Shown here: positions 1 through 8,795 of the stretch, one piece after another | How the letters are laid out: the number at the start of each line of letters is the position of its first letter | Position numbering within the stretch: the stretch's first letter is position 1 | Assembly (NCBI RefSeq): GCF_003047295.1 | Contig: NZ_PZYZ01000005.1 | Location: 124,001-188,000, forward strand | DNA length: 64,000 bases | Source of the DNA: Nocardioides sediminis | Lineage (GTDB): Bacteria; Actinomycetota; Actinomycetes; Propionibacteriales; Nocardioidaceae | Reading direction: 5' to 3' | Notes under the pieces: generated by a model | Database searches by the model: none | What the model was told of the DNA's origin: nothing | The model's input: only the letters and a program-made list of their open reading frames with translations | Made by a program: the position numbers and the translations under genes

Positions 1-1
1 C

Positions 2-1180
2 CTCGCCCTGCACCTGCCCGGCACGCGGCTCGGGATGGCGTACGACGGCGCATCGCTGTCGCTGACGATCACCGACGGGCGCGGCACCAGCGAGCACCGG
101 AGCCGCAGGACGGGGCGGGCCGAGTCGCCGACCGAGCTCGGCGTCACCCTGACCGGCACCCACCTCACGGCCTGGTCGCGCGAGGCGGGTCACTGGGTCG
201 CCCGCGCCCGGCGGGACCTGCGCGACGACCACGTCGACGTCCACGACGAGGAGGCACTCGCGACCCTGGGCGTCGAGCTGCCCCCGCGGCCGTCCGTCGC
301 CGGGGGCTTCGGGCAGCTCGGGCTGCGGGACCTGCGCCTGGTCAACGAGGCGGACGGCAGCCCGCTGCGCGACGACGGGGACCTCTGGCTGAGCGCCACG
401 TCGGCCGGACCGGGGTTCTTCGACACCGCGCACACCAGCCTGTGGCGGCTCTCCCCCGACACCCTGGACCTGCGGCACACCGGGGACCTGTTCTTCCGCC
501 GGCCCGACAAGGCGGGCGTGTACGGCGACCACGCGACGCACGTCGTCCGCGACGGCGACCGGTGGCTGGTGGCGACCAGCACGTGGGGCGACTTCGAGCA
601 GCCGACCCGGGCCACGCGTGCCTCACCGTCGACGCTGCGGGTGACCTTGGCGACCGTCGAGGCGTCGGTCGACGTCCTGCACGGCGAGCACGTGCTGGAC
701 ACCGCCGAGCTGCCGCTGCCCACCGACGGGCTCACCTCGGTGGCCGTCTGGGACCCGCACCTCGTCCGCGAGGACGGGCGTTGGCTGGTCGGCTTCGTCA
801 GCGCGAGCCGCTTCTTCCGCTTCCACCCGGCCCTGGCGGCCGGCCCGTCGCTCGACTCCCTCGCGCTGGTGTCGGCGGCACCCGACCGGCGGGCGACCGA
901 GGGGACCACGCTGCTCCGGGTGGACGACGAGCTCGTGGTGCTGGCCAGCGACGGGCGCGACGGACGCCGCGGCGAGCGGGCACGGTTCCCCGTCTTCGGG
1001 ACCGACCTCGTCGAGCGCGGCGAGCTGGACGCGCCGTACCCGACCAACCTGCCCTGGCCCACCCTCGCCCGCGTGGACGGCCGCTGGCTGATGGTCGCCT
1101 TCAACGGACGGCCGACGGGCGGACGCCTCCTCGGCTACGGCACGCACGGCGACGTCGTCGTGATGGCCGAAGCGGACTAA
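2..1180 (+). CDS. Beta-propeller (glycosyl-hydrolase-like) protein, 5' end outside window
   Basis: The reading frame is open from base 2 to the TAA at 1178-1180, about 392 codons. The first ATG at 35 is preceded by open in-frame codons, so the gene probably starts upstream of the window. The protein has recurring blade-like motifs of the form DG-(D/R)-W-(L/M): [20 protein letters not shown] and [10 protein letters not shown]. These resemble the repeats of five-bladed beta-propellers such as GH43/GH32-like folds. No signal peptide, membrane segment or clear catalytic triad is visible in the part seen. The substrate is unknown and the family call rests on repeat architecture only. It lies 91 bp upstream of the amino-acid dehydrogenase in the same orientation, without obvious functional linkage. 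Confidence 0.6.
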   Translation, partial: LALHLPGTRLGMAYDGASLSLTITDGRGTSEHRSRRTGRAESPTELGVTLTGTHLTAWSREAGHWVARARRDLRDDHVDVHDEEALATLGVELPPRPSVAGGFGQLGLRDLRLVNEADGSPLRDDGDLWLSATSAGPGFFDTAHTSLWRLSPDTLDLRHTGDLFFRRPDKAGVYGDHATHVVRDGDRWLVATSTWGDFEQPTRATRASPSTLRVTLATVEASVDVLHGEHVLDTAELPLPTDGLTSVAVWDPHLVREDGRWLVGFVSASRFFRFHPALAAGPSLDSLALVSAAPDRRATEGTTLLRVDDELVVLASDGRDGRRGERARFPVFGTDLVERGELDAPYPTNLPWPTLARVDGRWLMVAFNGRPTGGRLLGYGTHGDVVVMAEAD

Positions 1181-1271
1181 CCTTCGAGGTGACGGCGATC
1201 ACCACCCACGTGAGCGCCACGACCGGGTCGCACCACCCCGCGACCGCCACGACACCCGAAGGACAGCACCC

Positions 1272-2357
1272 ATGTCTGGAAACCCCTCTGTCGACGTCTT
1301 CGACCTCGGCAGCGAGCACGAGCAGGTCGTCTTCTGCAACGACCGGGCCACGGGCCTGAAGGCCATCGTCGCCATCCACTCCACCGCGCTCGGTCCCGCC
1401 CTCGGCGGCACCCGCTTCTACCCCTACGCGAGCACGGACGACGCGATCGAGGACGTCCTCAACCTCTCGCGCGGCATGTCCTACAAGGCCGCGCTCGCCG
1501 GGCTGGACCTCGGCGGCGGCAAGGCGGTCATCATCGGCGACCCGGCGACCCTCAAGACCGAGGCGCTGCTGCGCGCCTACGGGCGCTTCGTGCAGTCGCT
1601 CGGCGGGCGCTACTACACCGCCTGCGACGTGGGGACCTTCTCGGCCGACATGGACCACATCGCGCGGGAGTGCGACTTCGTCACCGGCCGCACGACCGCC
1701 CACGGTGGCGCGGGCGACAGCTCGGTGCTCACGGCGTACGGCGTGTTCCAGGGCATGCGCGCGGCGGCCGAGGTCGTCTGGGGCGCCCCGACCCTGCACG
1801 GGCGCACGGTCGGCGTCGCGGGGGTCGGCAAGGTCGGTCGCCACCTCGTGCGGCACCTGGTCGAGGACGGCGCCTCGGTGGTGATCACCGACGTGCACCG
1901 GCCCGCTGTGGACGCGCTGGTCGCCGAGCACGAGTCGGTGACCGCCGTCGCCTCGACCGACGAGCTGGTCGCCTCGCCGCTCGACGTCTACGCCCCCTGC
2001 GCCCTCGGCGGCGCGCTCACCGACGAGGTCGTCGACGTGCTGTCGGCCAAGATCGTCTGCGGCGCCGCCAACAACCAGCTCGCGCACCCGGGCGTGGAGA
2101 AGCAGCTCGAGGACCGCGGGATCCTCTACGCGCCCGACTACTGCGTCAACTCCGGCGGGCTCATCCAGGTCGCCGACGAGCTCGAGGGCTTCTCCTTCGA
2201 GCGCGCGCAGCAGCGGGCGACCGGGATCTACGACACGACCAAGGCCGTGTTCGAGCTCGCGGCCGCCGACGGCGTCGCGCCCGCGATCGCCGCCGACCGG
2301 CTGGCCGAGCGGCGCATGCGCGACGTCGGCCGGCTGCGGGGCGTCTGGCTCCCCTGA
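1272..2357 (+). CDS. vdh: Leucine/valine-type amino-acid dehydrogenase
   Basis: This 361-residue protein matches the Glu/Leu/Phe/Val dehydrogenase superfamily at its usual length. These NAD-dependent enzymes oxidatively deaminate branched-chain amino acids to 2-oxo acids and ammonia in the cytoplasm. The glycine-rich catalytic motif GGGKAV carries the active-site lysine at about residue 84. A Rossmann nucleotide-binding motif GVAGVGKVG follows at about 181-189. The ATG at 1272 is preceded by a ribosome-binding sequence (AAGGACAG) about 5 bases upstream. In streptomycetes the family member is valine dehydrogenase, but substrate choice between Val, Leu, Ile and Phe cannot be read from sequence alone. 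A repeat-rich gap with candidate terminator hairpins begins directly after its stop codon. Confidence 0.85.
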   Translation: MSGNPSVDVFDLGSEHEQVVFCNDRATGLKAIVAIHSTALGPALGGTRFYPYASTDDAIEDVLNLSRGMSYKAALAGLDLGGGKAVIIGDPATLKTEALLRAYGRFVQSLGGRYYTACDVGTFSADMDHIARECDFVTGRTTAHGGAGDSSVLTAYGVFQGMRAAAEVVWGAPTLHGRTVGVAGVGKVGRHLVRHLVEDGASVVITDVHRPAVDALVAEHESVTAVASTDELVASPLDVYAPCALGGALTDEVVDVLSAKIVCGAANNQLAHPGVEKQLEDRGILYAPDYCVNSGGLIQVADELEGFSFERAQQRATGIYDTTKAVFELAAADGVAPAIAADRLAERRMRDVGRLRGVWLP

Positions 2358-2575
2358 CCGACCGGGCACTTCCGGACGCGTGACAACCACCGACCGGGCA
2401 CTTCCTGGCACGTGCCGGGAGGTGCTCGGTCGTCGTCGCGCGCGCACACGTGCCCGGTCGACCGGTTCTTCGCGCACGGAAGTGCCCGGTCACGTGGTGC
2501 GGGCGCGCCCGCACTGCCCGGTCAGGGCGTCGTACGGCACCGAGAGTGCCCGGTCAGCGTGACCGGGCCGCGAGG
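2358..2575. repeat. Intergenic cluster of GGAAGTGCCCGGTC-type repeats
   Basis: This 218-base convergent gap holds repeated copies of a 14-base word in both orientations. GACCGGGCACTTCC occurs at 2360-2373 and 2392-2405. Its reverse complement GGAAGTGCCCGGTC is at 2478-2491, with variants at 2418-2431, 2446-2459, 2510-2523 and 2542-2555. The copy at 2392-2405 can pair with 2418-2431 through G-U wobbles to give a 14-bp stem with an 11-base loop, a plausible bidirectional terminator. Further copies occur at 59045-59058 and 59827-59840. No coding potential is apparent. Confidence 0.7.
2392..2431 (+). terminator. Candidate terminator hairpin after vdh
   Basis: A 14-base arm at 2392-2405 pairs with 2418-2431 in RNA. 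The only two deviations are G-U wobbles. The loop is GGCACGTGCC-like and self-complementary. There is no U-tract. It lies 35 bases after the vdh stop, and termination is inferred from position and structure. Confidence 0.45.
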
Positions 2576-2761
2576 TCAGTCGCGGGACGGCTCGATGACG
2601 TCGGACCACTTCTCGAGGAGCTCAGGATCGACCTGCTCGTCCTTCTTGCCTGTGTCGCCGTGAAGCTCGCTGGCCAGCGCCCCGAAGTCCGTCTCGTGAG
2701 TCCGGTACTTCAGGTCGCGGGCGACCTTCGTCTGCTTGGCTTTCGCTCGGCCGCGCCCCAT
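2576..2761 (-). CDS. DUF3073 family small protein
   Basis: A 61-residue basic protein beginning MGRGRAKAKQTKVARDLKY, which is the hallmark N-terminus of the actinobacterial DUF3073 family. The function is unknown. The ATG at 2761 was preferred over an upstream in-frame start at 2797 because the conserved family begins at this methionine and a GAGGGGG ribosome-binding sequence sits about 8 bases upstream. The protein is Lys/Arg-rich at the N-terminus and acidic at the C-terminus, with no membrane segment. It follows purM in the same orientation after 144 bases, a neighbourhood commonly seen in actinobacteria. Confidence 0.85.
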   Translation of the reverse strand: MGRGRAKAKQTKVARDLKYRTHETDFGALASELHGDTGKKDEQVDPELLEKWSDVIEPSRD

Positions 2762-2905
2762 AGGGTCAGCCCCCTCGCAAATCGGCCGGGGCACCAAGGC
2801 TCCCGGGCTGTCTCAAGAATGTCTCGTGGGGACAACGCTACCTGTTGGGTGGCTGTTCCCGCACGCCGGGACCGACCGAATCGCCGAGACGGGCCTCGGA
2901 ACGGC

Positions 2906-4015
2906 TCAGCGGTGGTCCCCGACGAGCCGGACACGGCCCTCGCCGCCCTCGACGACCTCGCCGGCGACCCAGGCGGGGATCCCGTGGCCGTCCAGCACGG
3001 CGACCGCCCGGTCGGCCACCTCGGCCGGCAGCAGCGCCACCATGCCGACCCCGCAGTTGAGGGTCGCCTCGAGGTCCTCGCGGTAGACGTCGCCGACCTC
3101 GGCGACCAGTGAGAAGACGGGCGGGAGCGACCAGGTGCCGCGGTCCAGGGTCGCGGACACCTCGACCGGCATGACCCGCTCGAGGTTGGCCGCCAGCCCG
3201 CCGCCGGTGACGTGGGACATCGCGTGGACCTCGGCCTGCGTGGCGAGGTCCAGGCAGGCCTTGGCGTAGATCCGGGTCGGCTCCAGGAGCTCCTCCCCCA
3301 GGGTGCGGCCGAGCACGTCGACGTCGCGGTCCAGCGACCAGCCCGGTCCGCCCGCCCCCAGCAGGACGTGCCGGACCAGGGAGTAGCCGTTGGAGTGCAG
3401 GCCGCTGGAGCCCATCGCCAGGACGACGTCCCCCGGCCGGACGCGCCCGGGGCCGAGCAGCCGGTCGGCCTCGACGACGCCGGTGGCCGCACCCGCCACG
3501 TCGTACTCGTCGGGGGCGAGGAGGCCGGGGTGCTCGGCGGTCTCGCCCCCCACCAGTGCGCAGCCGGCCACGACGCAGGCGTCGGCGATGCCCTTGACGA
3601 TGGCCGCGATCCGCTCGGGGACGACGCGACCGGTGGCGATGTAGTCGGTCATGAAGAGCGGCTCGGCGCCGCACACCACGAGGTCGTCGACGACCATCCC
3701 GACGAGGTCGAAGCCGATGGTGTCGTGCACGTCCATCGCCTGCGCGATCGCGACCTTGGTGCCGACGCCGTCGGTCGAGGTCGCGAGCAGCGGGCGCTCG
3801 TAGCGGGTGAGCGCCGAGGCGTCGAAGAGGCCGGCGAAGCCGCCCAGGCCGCCGATCACCTCCGGGCGGGTGGCCCGGGCGACCGAGCCCTTCATCAGCT
3901 CGATGGCCAGGTCCGCGGCCTCGATGTCGACCCCGGCGGCGGCGTAGGCACCCTGCCGCCCTGTGGAGGGTTCGGTCGTGGACGTCTCGGGGTGGGTCAC
4001 GTCGCTGTCGGTCAC
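2906..4015 (-). CDS. purM: Phosphoribosylformylglycinamidine cyclo-ligase (AIR synthetase)
   Basis: PurM closes formylglycinamidine ribonucleotide to aminoimidazole ribonucleotide using ATP, the fifth step of de novo purine synthesis. The 369-residue protein carries family sequences YAAAGVDIEAAD near the N-terminus, STDGVGTKV in the ATP-binding region and VGGETAEHPG in the middle. The N-terminus has an extra run of about 20 Ser/Thr-rich residues before the conserved start. The start is GTG at 4015, with an AGGAG ribosome-binding sequence about 5 bases upstream. It begins 31 bases after the purF stop, so the two genes probably share a transcript. Confidence 0.95.
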   Translation of the reverse strand: MTDSDVTHPETSTTEPSTGRQGAYAAAGVDIEAADLAIELMKGSVARATRPEVIGGLGGFAGLFDASALTRYERPLLATSTDGVGTKVAIAQAMDVHDTIGFDLVGMVVDDLVVCGAEPLFMTDYIATGRVVPERIAAIVKGIADACVVAGCALVGGETAEHPGLLAPDEYDVAGAATGVVEADRLLGPGRVRPGDVVLAMGSSGLHSNGYSLVRHVLLGAGGPGWSLDRDVDVLGRTLGEELLEPTRIYAKACLDLATQAEVHAMSHVTGGGLAANLERVMPVEVSATLDRGTWSLPPVFSLVAEVGDVYREDLEATLNCGVGMVALLPAEVADRAVAVLDGHGIPAWVAGEVVEGGEGRVRLVGDHR

Positions 4016-4046
4016 GTCGCTCCTGCGTTGGGGGTACGGCGAGGGG

Positions 4047-5573
4047 TCAGGGGTTGTTGAGCACGGGCAGCGCCACCCGGTCGGCCGCGGGCTCCAGGAT
4101 CCCCTTGCCGAGACGCTCGGGCTCGGGCAGCGGGATCGGGTACTGGCCGTCGAAGCAGGCGCGGCACAGGTCGTCCATCGGCACCGAGGTCGCCTCGACC
4201 AGGTCCTCGAGGTCGATGTAGCCCAGCGAGTCGGCGTCGATCGAGCGGCAGATCTCGTCGGAGGTCAGGCCGTTGGCGATCAGCTCGGCCCGGGTCGCGA
4301 AGTCGATGCCGTAGAAGCACGGCCACTTGACCGGCGGCGAGCTGATGCGGACGTGCACCTCGCGGGCGCCGGCCTCCCGGAGCATGCGCACCAGGGCGCG
4401 CTGGGTGTTGCCCCGCACGATCGAGTCGTCGACCACGACGAGGCGCTTGCCCTCGATGACGTCGCGCAGCGGGTTGAGCTTGAGGCGGATGCCGAGCTGG
4501 CGGATGGTCTGGCTCGGCTGGATGAACGTCCGGCCGACGTAGGAGTTCTTGACCAGGCCCGTGCCGTAGGGGATGCCGGACTGCTCGGCGTACCCGATCG
4601 CGGACGGGGTGCCGGACTCGGGCACCGGGATGACCAGGTCGGCGTCCGCCGGGAACGCCTTGGCCAGCCGCCGGCCGATCTCGACGCGCACGCTGTGGAC
4701 GCGCTGGCCGGTGATCAGGGTGTCGGGCCGCGCGAGGTAGACGAACTCGAACAGGCAGTGCTTGGGCGCCGGCTCGGCGAACTGCTGCGTGCGCAGCCCG
4801 TCCTCGTCGACGGCGACCATCTCGCCGGGCTCGATCTCGCGGATGAAGGAGGCGCCGACGATGTCGAGGGCGGCCGTCTCGGAGGCGATCACCCACCCAC
4901 GCTCCAGCCGTCCCAGGACCAGGGGCCGGATGCCCTGGGGGTCGCGGGCGGCGTACAGGGTGTGCTCGTCCATCCAGACGAACGAGTAGGCGCCCTCGAT
5001 CTGCGGGAGCAGGTCGGCGGCGCGCTCCTCGACCGTCTGGCCGGGGTGGTGCGCGAGCAGCTGGGTGACCACCGAGGTGTCGTTGGTCGACGCGGGCGGC
5101 ATCCGCATCTGGAGGTCGAGCGTCTCCCCCTCCCCGTCGGTGACCATCTGGGCCAGCTCGGGGGTGTTGATGAGGTTGCCGTTGTGGGCCAGCGCGATGG
5201 AGCCCGTCGCGGTGGGGTGGAACGTGGGCTGCGCGTTGTGCCACGTGCTGGCGCCGGTGGTCGAGTAGCGCGAGTGGCCGACGGCCACGTGCCCCTTGAG
5301 GGACTCGAGCGTCGACTCGTCGAAGACCTGCGAGACCAGGCCCATGTCCTTGTAGACCAGGATCTGCCGGCCGTTGCTCACCGCGATGCCGGCGGACTCC
5401 TGGCCGCGGTGCTGGAGCGCGTAGAGCCCGAAGTAGGTGAGCTTGGCGACGTCCTCGCCCGGGGCCCAGACGCCGAAGACGCCACAGGCGTCCTGCGGGC
5501 CCTGGTCGTGGGGGTCGATGGCAGTCGTCAGGCGGCCGTCACCGCCCTTGCGCTTGCTCGTCGGCGTGGGCAC
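4047..5573 (-). CDS. purF: Amidophosphoribosyltransferase
   Basis: PurF makes phosphoribosylamine from PRPP and glutamine, the committing step of purine synthesis. The N-terminal Ntn-glutaminase domain starts at Cys30 in QDACGVFGVW after a leader that should be removed. The C-terminal phosphoribosyltransferase domain has the PRPP motif VVVDDSIVRGNT. Two GTG codons stand in tandem (5576 and 5573). A TAGACT hexamer at 5580-5585 lies six bases before the second, so a leaderless start at 5573 is preferred, giving 508 residues. PurM follows 31 bases downstream. Confidence 0.94.
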   Translation of the reverse strand: MPTPTSKRKGGDGRLTTAIDPHDQGPQDACGVFGVWAPGEDVAKLTYFGLYALQHRGQESAGIAVSNGRQILVYKDMGLVSQVFDESTLESLKGHVAVGHSRYSTTGASTWHNAQPTFHPTATGSIALAHNGNLINTPELAQMVTDGEGETLDLQMRMPPASTNDTSVVTQLLAHHPGQTVEERAADLLPQIEGAYSFVWMDEHTLYAARDPQGIRPLVLGRLERGWVIASETAALDIVGASFIREIEPGEMVAVDEDGLRTQQFAEPAPKHCLFEFVYLARPDTLITGQRVHSVRVEIGRRLAKAFPADADLVIPVPESGTPSAIGYAEQSGIPYGTGLVKNSYVGRTFIQPSQTIRQLGIRLKLNPLRDVIEGKRLVVVDDSIVRGNTQRALVRMLREAGAREVHVRISSPPVKWPCFYGIDFATRAELIANGLTSDEICRSIDADSLGYIDLEDLVEATSVPMDDLCRACFDGQYPIPLPEPERLGKGILEPAADRVALPVLNNP

Positions 5574-5579
5574 CACTGG

Positions 5580-5585
5580 AGTCTA
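5580..5585 (-). promoter_or_regulatory. -10 box of leaderless purF promoter
   Basis: TAGACT read on the minus strand lies six bases before the GTG at 5573. There is no Shine-Dalgarno sequence between them. This geometry fits actinobacterial leaderless transcription. Confidence 0.55.
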
Positions 5586-5660
5586 CGGGCCCTCGGACCA
5601 CACGCGCGCGGCCCCGTCCACGATGGCCCCGCGGGGCGCGAGGTAGGCGCGCGCTCCCGT

Positions 5661-5724
5661 GGGTTCGCGCACGCTGCAGTGCGCGCGAACCCGCGGAATC
5701 ACCGGGCGCCCGGTGATTCCGCGG
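5661..5724. terminator. Double hairpin between M20 peptidase gene and purF
   Basis: The first structure pairs GGGTTCGCGC at 5661-5670 with GCGCGAACCC at 5683-5692. Directly beside it, 5691-5724 is a perfect 34-base palindrome with CCGCGGAATCACCGGGC as its half. Together they lie just after the stop codon of the M20 gene and before the purF promoter, as expected for an efficient terminator. No U-tract is present. Confidence 0.6.
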
Positions 5725-5733
5725 CAGGACCGC

Positions 5734-7086
5734 TCAGGCGCCGAGGTTGCGCAGGAGCAGCGCCTCGGCGAGCACGACCTTCTCGAACTCCGCGAGGTGC
5801 AGACCCTCGTTGGCGCCGTGGGCGCGGGTGTCGGGGTCCTCGACACCGGTCACCAGCACGCTGGCCTGCGGGAAGGCCTCGAGGAACTCGGCGATGAACG
5901 GGATCGAGCCGCCGACGCCCATGTCGACCGGCTCGGTGCCGTCCCAGGCCTCCGCGAAGGCGGCGCGGGCCGCGTCGTACGCCGGGCCGGTGGCGTCGAT
6001 CTGGGTGGCCTCGCCGGTGTCGACGACCGTCGTCTGGAGCGTGGCGCCCCACGGGACGTGCTTCTCGAGGTGCCGCTGGAGGCACTCGACGGCGTTCTGC
6101 GTGGTGTCCCCGGGGGCGATGCGCATGCTGATGCGGCAGCGGGCGGCGGGAACCAGGGTGTTGGAGGCGCCCTCGACCTTGGGGGCGTCGAGGCCGGTGA
6201 TCGAGACGGACGGCTTGGTCCACAGGCGCTCGACGACGCTGCCCTGGCCGATCCACTCGATGCCGGGGGCGGCGCCGGACTCGGCGCGCAGGCGCTCCTC
6301 GGGGTACTCCACGTCGGCCGCCGGGCCGGAGTGCAGCCCCTCGACGGCGACGTCGCCGGCGTCGTCGTTGAGGCTGGCGATGAGACGGCTCAGGGCCATG
6401 ATCGAGTCGGGGACGAGGCCGCCCCACATGCCGGAGTGGACGGCGTGGGTGAGCGTGCGTACCTCGACGTCCATCCGGACCAGGCCGCGCAGCGACGTGG
6501 TGAGGGCCGGCTCGCCGATGTCCCAGTTGCCGGAGTCGGCGATCACGATGACGTCGGCCTCGAGGCGGTCCTTGTAGGTGTTGAGCAGCTCGACCAGGGT
6601 GTCCGAGCCGACCTCCTCCTCGCCCTCGATGAACATGACGAGGTTGACCGGCAGCTCGTCGCCGAAGATGCGGACGGCGCCGAGGTGGGCGGCGATGCCG
6701 GCCTTGTCGTCGGCGGCACCGCGCCCGAACAGACGGAGGTCGCCCCGCCCGTCTTCCCTGGCAGTGGGCTCCCACGGCGGCGAGTCCCAGTCGGCGTGGT
6801 CGTTCTCGGGCTGGACGTCGTGGTGGGCGTAGAGCAGCACGGTGGGGGCGCCCTCGGGACCGGCCTTCTCGGCGATCACGGCGGGCGGGGCGCCGTCGTA
6901 CGCCCGGACGATCTCGGTCTCGAAGCCCTCGGCGGCGAAGAGGTCACGGGTGGCCTCGGCGCTGCGCTCGACCTCGCCGGCGCGGGCCGGGTCGGCGCTG
7001 ACGGACTGGATGCGGACCAGGTCCTCGAGGTCCTTGCGGATGCCGGGGAGCACCTCGGCGAGGCGGGCGCGGATGTCGATCGTCAT
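5734..7086 (-). CDS. M20 family dipeptidase/metallopeptidase
   Basis: A 450-residue cytoplasmic zinc peptidase of the M20/ArgE-DapE family, probably removing N-terminal residues from dipeptides or short peptides. Metal-binding motifs are YAHHDVQPE (His88-His89-Asp90) and GRGAADDKAG near residue 125. The catalytic glutamate region EGEEEVGS is near 160. The dimerisation domain follows in the middle, with the C-terminal catalytic part resuming after it. A GTG at 7095 is possible, but TAGGGT at 7094-7099 lies seven bases before the ATG at 7086, so a leaderless ATG start is preferred. The gene is monocistronic and ends in a strong double hairpin. The exact substrate is not deducible. Confidence 0.88.
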   Translation of the reverse strand: MTIDIRARLAEVLPGIRKDLEDLVRIQSVSADPARAGEVERSAEATRDLFAAEGFETEIVRAYDGAPPAVIAEKAGPEGAPTVLLYAHHDVQPENDHADWDSPPWEPTAREDGRGDLRLFGRGAADDKAGIAAHLGAVRIFGDELPVNLVMFIEGEEEVGSDTLVELLNTYKDRLEADVIVIADSGNWDIGEPALTTSLRGLVRMDVEVRTLTHAVHSGMWGGLVPDSIMALSRLIASLNDDAGDVAVEGLHSGPAADVEYPEERLRAESGAAPGIEWIGQGSVVERLWTKPSVSITGLDAPKVEGASNTLVPAARCRISMRIAPGDTTQNAVECLQRHLEKHVPWGATLQTTVVDTGEATQIDATGPAYDAARAAFAEAWDGTEPVDMGVGGSIPFIAEFLEAFPQASVLVTGVEDPDTRAHGANEGLHLAEFEKVVLAEALLLRNLGA

Positions 7087-7093
7087 GGCCCGC

Positions 7094-7099
7094 ACCCTA
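7094..7099 (-). promoter_or_regulatory. -10 box of leaderless M20 peptidase promoter
   Basis: TAGGGT on the minus strand is seven bases before the ATG at 7086. It overlaps the alternative GTG start, which argues against that longer form. Confidence 0.55.
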
Positions 7100-7149
7100 G
7101 TCGGACAAGGTGCCGGCCGGACCCCGGCACCCTCGCCCGCCGACCGGCA

Positions 7150-8046
7150 TCACGCGGTGGCCATCGCCGCCACCTCGTCCTGCACCGCGGCGGCGACGGC
7201 CGACGCCCCGCGCTCCCCCATGGTGATCGTGTAGTGGTTGGTGTCCTCCACCTCGCGGGCGGTGACCATCGGGAGTGTCTCCAGCATGCCCTCGAGCCGG
7301 GTGGCCTCGTAGAGCCCAGGTGTCTCGTCCAGGAGGCCGCGAGGAGCGGTCAGCAGGAGCGCCGGGTGCCGCACGCGGGTCAAGGCGGACGCGAGTGCCG
7401 TGCCGGTGTTGAGGTCGACGGTGTCGCGCGCCATCACGTCGTAGCTCGTGGCCGGTCGCAGCTCGGGCTCCTGCCCCACGAGGTCGTAGGCCAGGTAGTC
7501 CTCGAGCGCGGGCGTCCAGTCGGCCGCGAAGGCGGGGTGTCGTCGCCAGAAGTCGTAGTAGGCCTCGACGTCCGCGAACCGCATCGCCAGGCGTTCGGCG
7601 GTCGGGCCGAGCACGAACGAGATGACCTCGTCGGCCGTGAGACCCTCCGGCACCGCGAGGGGCAGGCCGCCGTCGACGAGGACGAGACGGCTCACCCGGT
7701 CGGGGTGACGGTCCCCCATCACGAGACCGACGAAGGCGCCCATCGAGTGGCCCACGAGGACGGTCCGGTCGATGCCCAGGTGGTCGAGGACGGCGACCAG
7801 GTCGTCGGCGTGGGCCACCATCCCCGCGTCCCCCTCGGGATGGCTGCGCCCCCGGCCACGGAGGTCGGGAGCCACGAGGCGGAACCCCGGGAGCCGCTCG
7901 GCGACCAGCCGCCAGGAGCGGTGCGAGGCGGTGATCCCGTGCACGAGCAGTGCCGTCGGCGCGTCGGCCGTGTCGGGCCCCCACAGCCCGACCCGGAGCG
8001 TGCCGCCCAACACGGGGACGTCCGTGGTGCGGTAGGGCGTGGTCAT
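7150..8046 (-). CDS. Alpha/beta hydrolase, last gene of the liv-type operon
   Basis: A 298-residue soluble alpha/beta-hydrolase. The oxyanion-hole motif is HG at residues 36-37, and the nucleophile elbow GHSMG places the catalytic serine at residue 101. A late histidine in DTNHYT completes a plausible triad. ATG at 8046 was chosen because it forms an ATGA overlap (8043-8046) with the stop of the upstream SDR gene, implying translational coupling. In an operon with an acyl-CoA ligase and a 3-hydroxybutyrate-dehydrogenase-like enzyme it may cleave an ester or oligomer of the imported acid. That role is inference. It is the last gene; the divergently read M20 promoter region lies 51 bases beyond. 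Confidence 0.82.
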   Translation of the reverse strand: MTTPYRTTDVPVLGGTLRVGLWGPDTADAPTALLVHGITASHRSWRLVAERLPGFRLVAPDLRGRGRSHPEGDAGMVAHADDLVAVLDHLGIDRTVLVGHSMGAFVGLVMGDRHPDRVSRLVLVDGGLPLAVPEGLTADEVISFVLGPTAERLAMRFADVEAYYDFWRRHPAFAADWTPALEDYLAYDLVGQEPELRPATSYDVMARDTVDLNTGTALASALTRVRHPALLLTAPRGLLDETPGLYEATRLEGMLETLPMVTAREVEDTNHYTITMGERGASAVAAAVQDEVAAMATA

Positions 8047-8795
8047 CGCGCGGTCCACCCGCCGTCCATCGTGTACGACGCACCGGTCACCATGCCGGCG
8101 GCGTCGGAGCACATCCACGCGACGAGCGACGCGACCTCGTCCGGCTCGACGAGGCGCTTGACGGCGCTCTCGGTGAGCATCACCTTCTCCACGACCTCGT
8201 CCTCGGGGATGTCGTGGGCCCGAGCCTGGTCCGCGACCTGCTTCTCGACCAGCGGGGTGCGGACGTAGCCGGGGTTGATGCAGTTGCTGGTGACCCCGTG
8301 CGGGCCTCCCTCAAGGGCCGTGACCTTCGACAGGCCCTCCAGTCCGTGCTTGGCGGCGACGTAGGCGGCCTTGAAGGCGCTGGCGCGCAGCCCGTGCACG
8401 CTGGACACGTTGACCACGCGGCCCCAGCCGCGGGCGTACATCCCGGGCAGCGCGGCACGCACCAGCAGGAACGGGGACTCGAGCATCACCCGGTGGATCA
8501 GGCGGAAGGCGTCGGGGTCGAAGTCGGGGAGCGGCGAGACCCGCTGGATCCCGGCGTTGTTGACCAGGATGTCCACGTCCAGCGCGAGGTCGTCGAGCGC
8601 GGCCGTGTCGCCGAGGTCGACGGTCCACACCTCCCCACCGATGTCCGCCGCGACCTTGCCGGCCGCGTCGCCGTCGACGTCCGCCACGGTCACGTGGGCA
8701 CCCGCGGCAGCCAGCTGCTCGGCGGTGGCCCGCCCGATGCCGCTGGCGCCGCCGGTGACGAGGGCACGCCTGCCCTCCAGGTAGCGAACGCTCAC
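8043..8795 (-). CDS. SDR oxidoreductase, 3-hydroxybutyrate dehydrogenase type
   Basis: A 250-residue classical short-chain dehydrogenase. It has the NAD-binding TGGASGIG motif at residues 14-21, NNAG at 79-82, catalytic Ser near 131-132 and YVAAK at 145-149. The C-terminal part with MLTESAVKRLVEPDEVA is typical of D-3-hydroxybutyrate dehydrogenases, which interconvert 3-hydroxybutyrate and acetoacetate with NAD. The start is GTG at 8795, overlapping the tetR stop as GTGA, with GAGGAGG about 8 bases upstream inside tetR. It overlaps the hydrolase gene downstream by four bases. A related 3-hydroxyacid substrate cannot be excluded. Confidence 0.82.
   Translation of the reverse strand: MSVRYLEGRRALVTGGASGIGRATAEQLAAAGAHVTVADVDGDAAGKVAADIGGEVWTVDLGDTAALDDLALDVDILVNNAGIQRVSPLPDFDPDAFRLIHRVMLESPFLLVRAALPGMYARGWGRVVNVSSVHGLRASAFKAAYVAAKHGLEGLSKVTALEGGPHGVTSNCINPGYVRTPLVEKQVADQARAHDIPEDEVVEKVMLTESAVKRLVEPDEVASLVAWMCSDAAGMVTGASYTMDGGWTAR

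Noticed and set aside
2762..2905. Promoter for the DUF3073 gene
   Set aside because: Several weak TTG and TA hexamers exist but none has acceptable spacing, and the gene may simply be read through from purM.
3963..8268. Very long plus-strand open frames opposite purM, purF and the M20/hydrolase/SDR genes
   Set aside because: They are antisense shadows caused by high GC. They lack ribosome-binding sequences and recognisable domains, while the opposite strand carries complete conserved enzymes.
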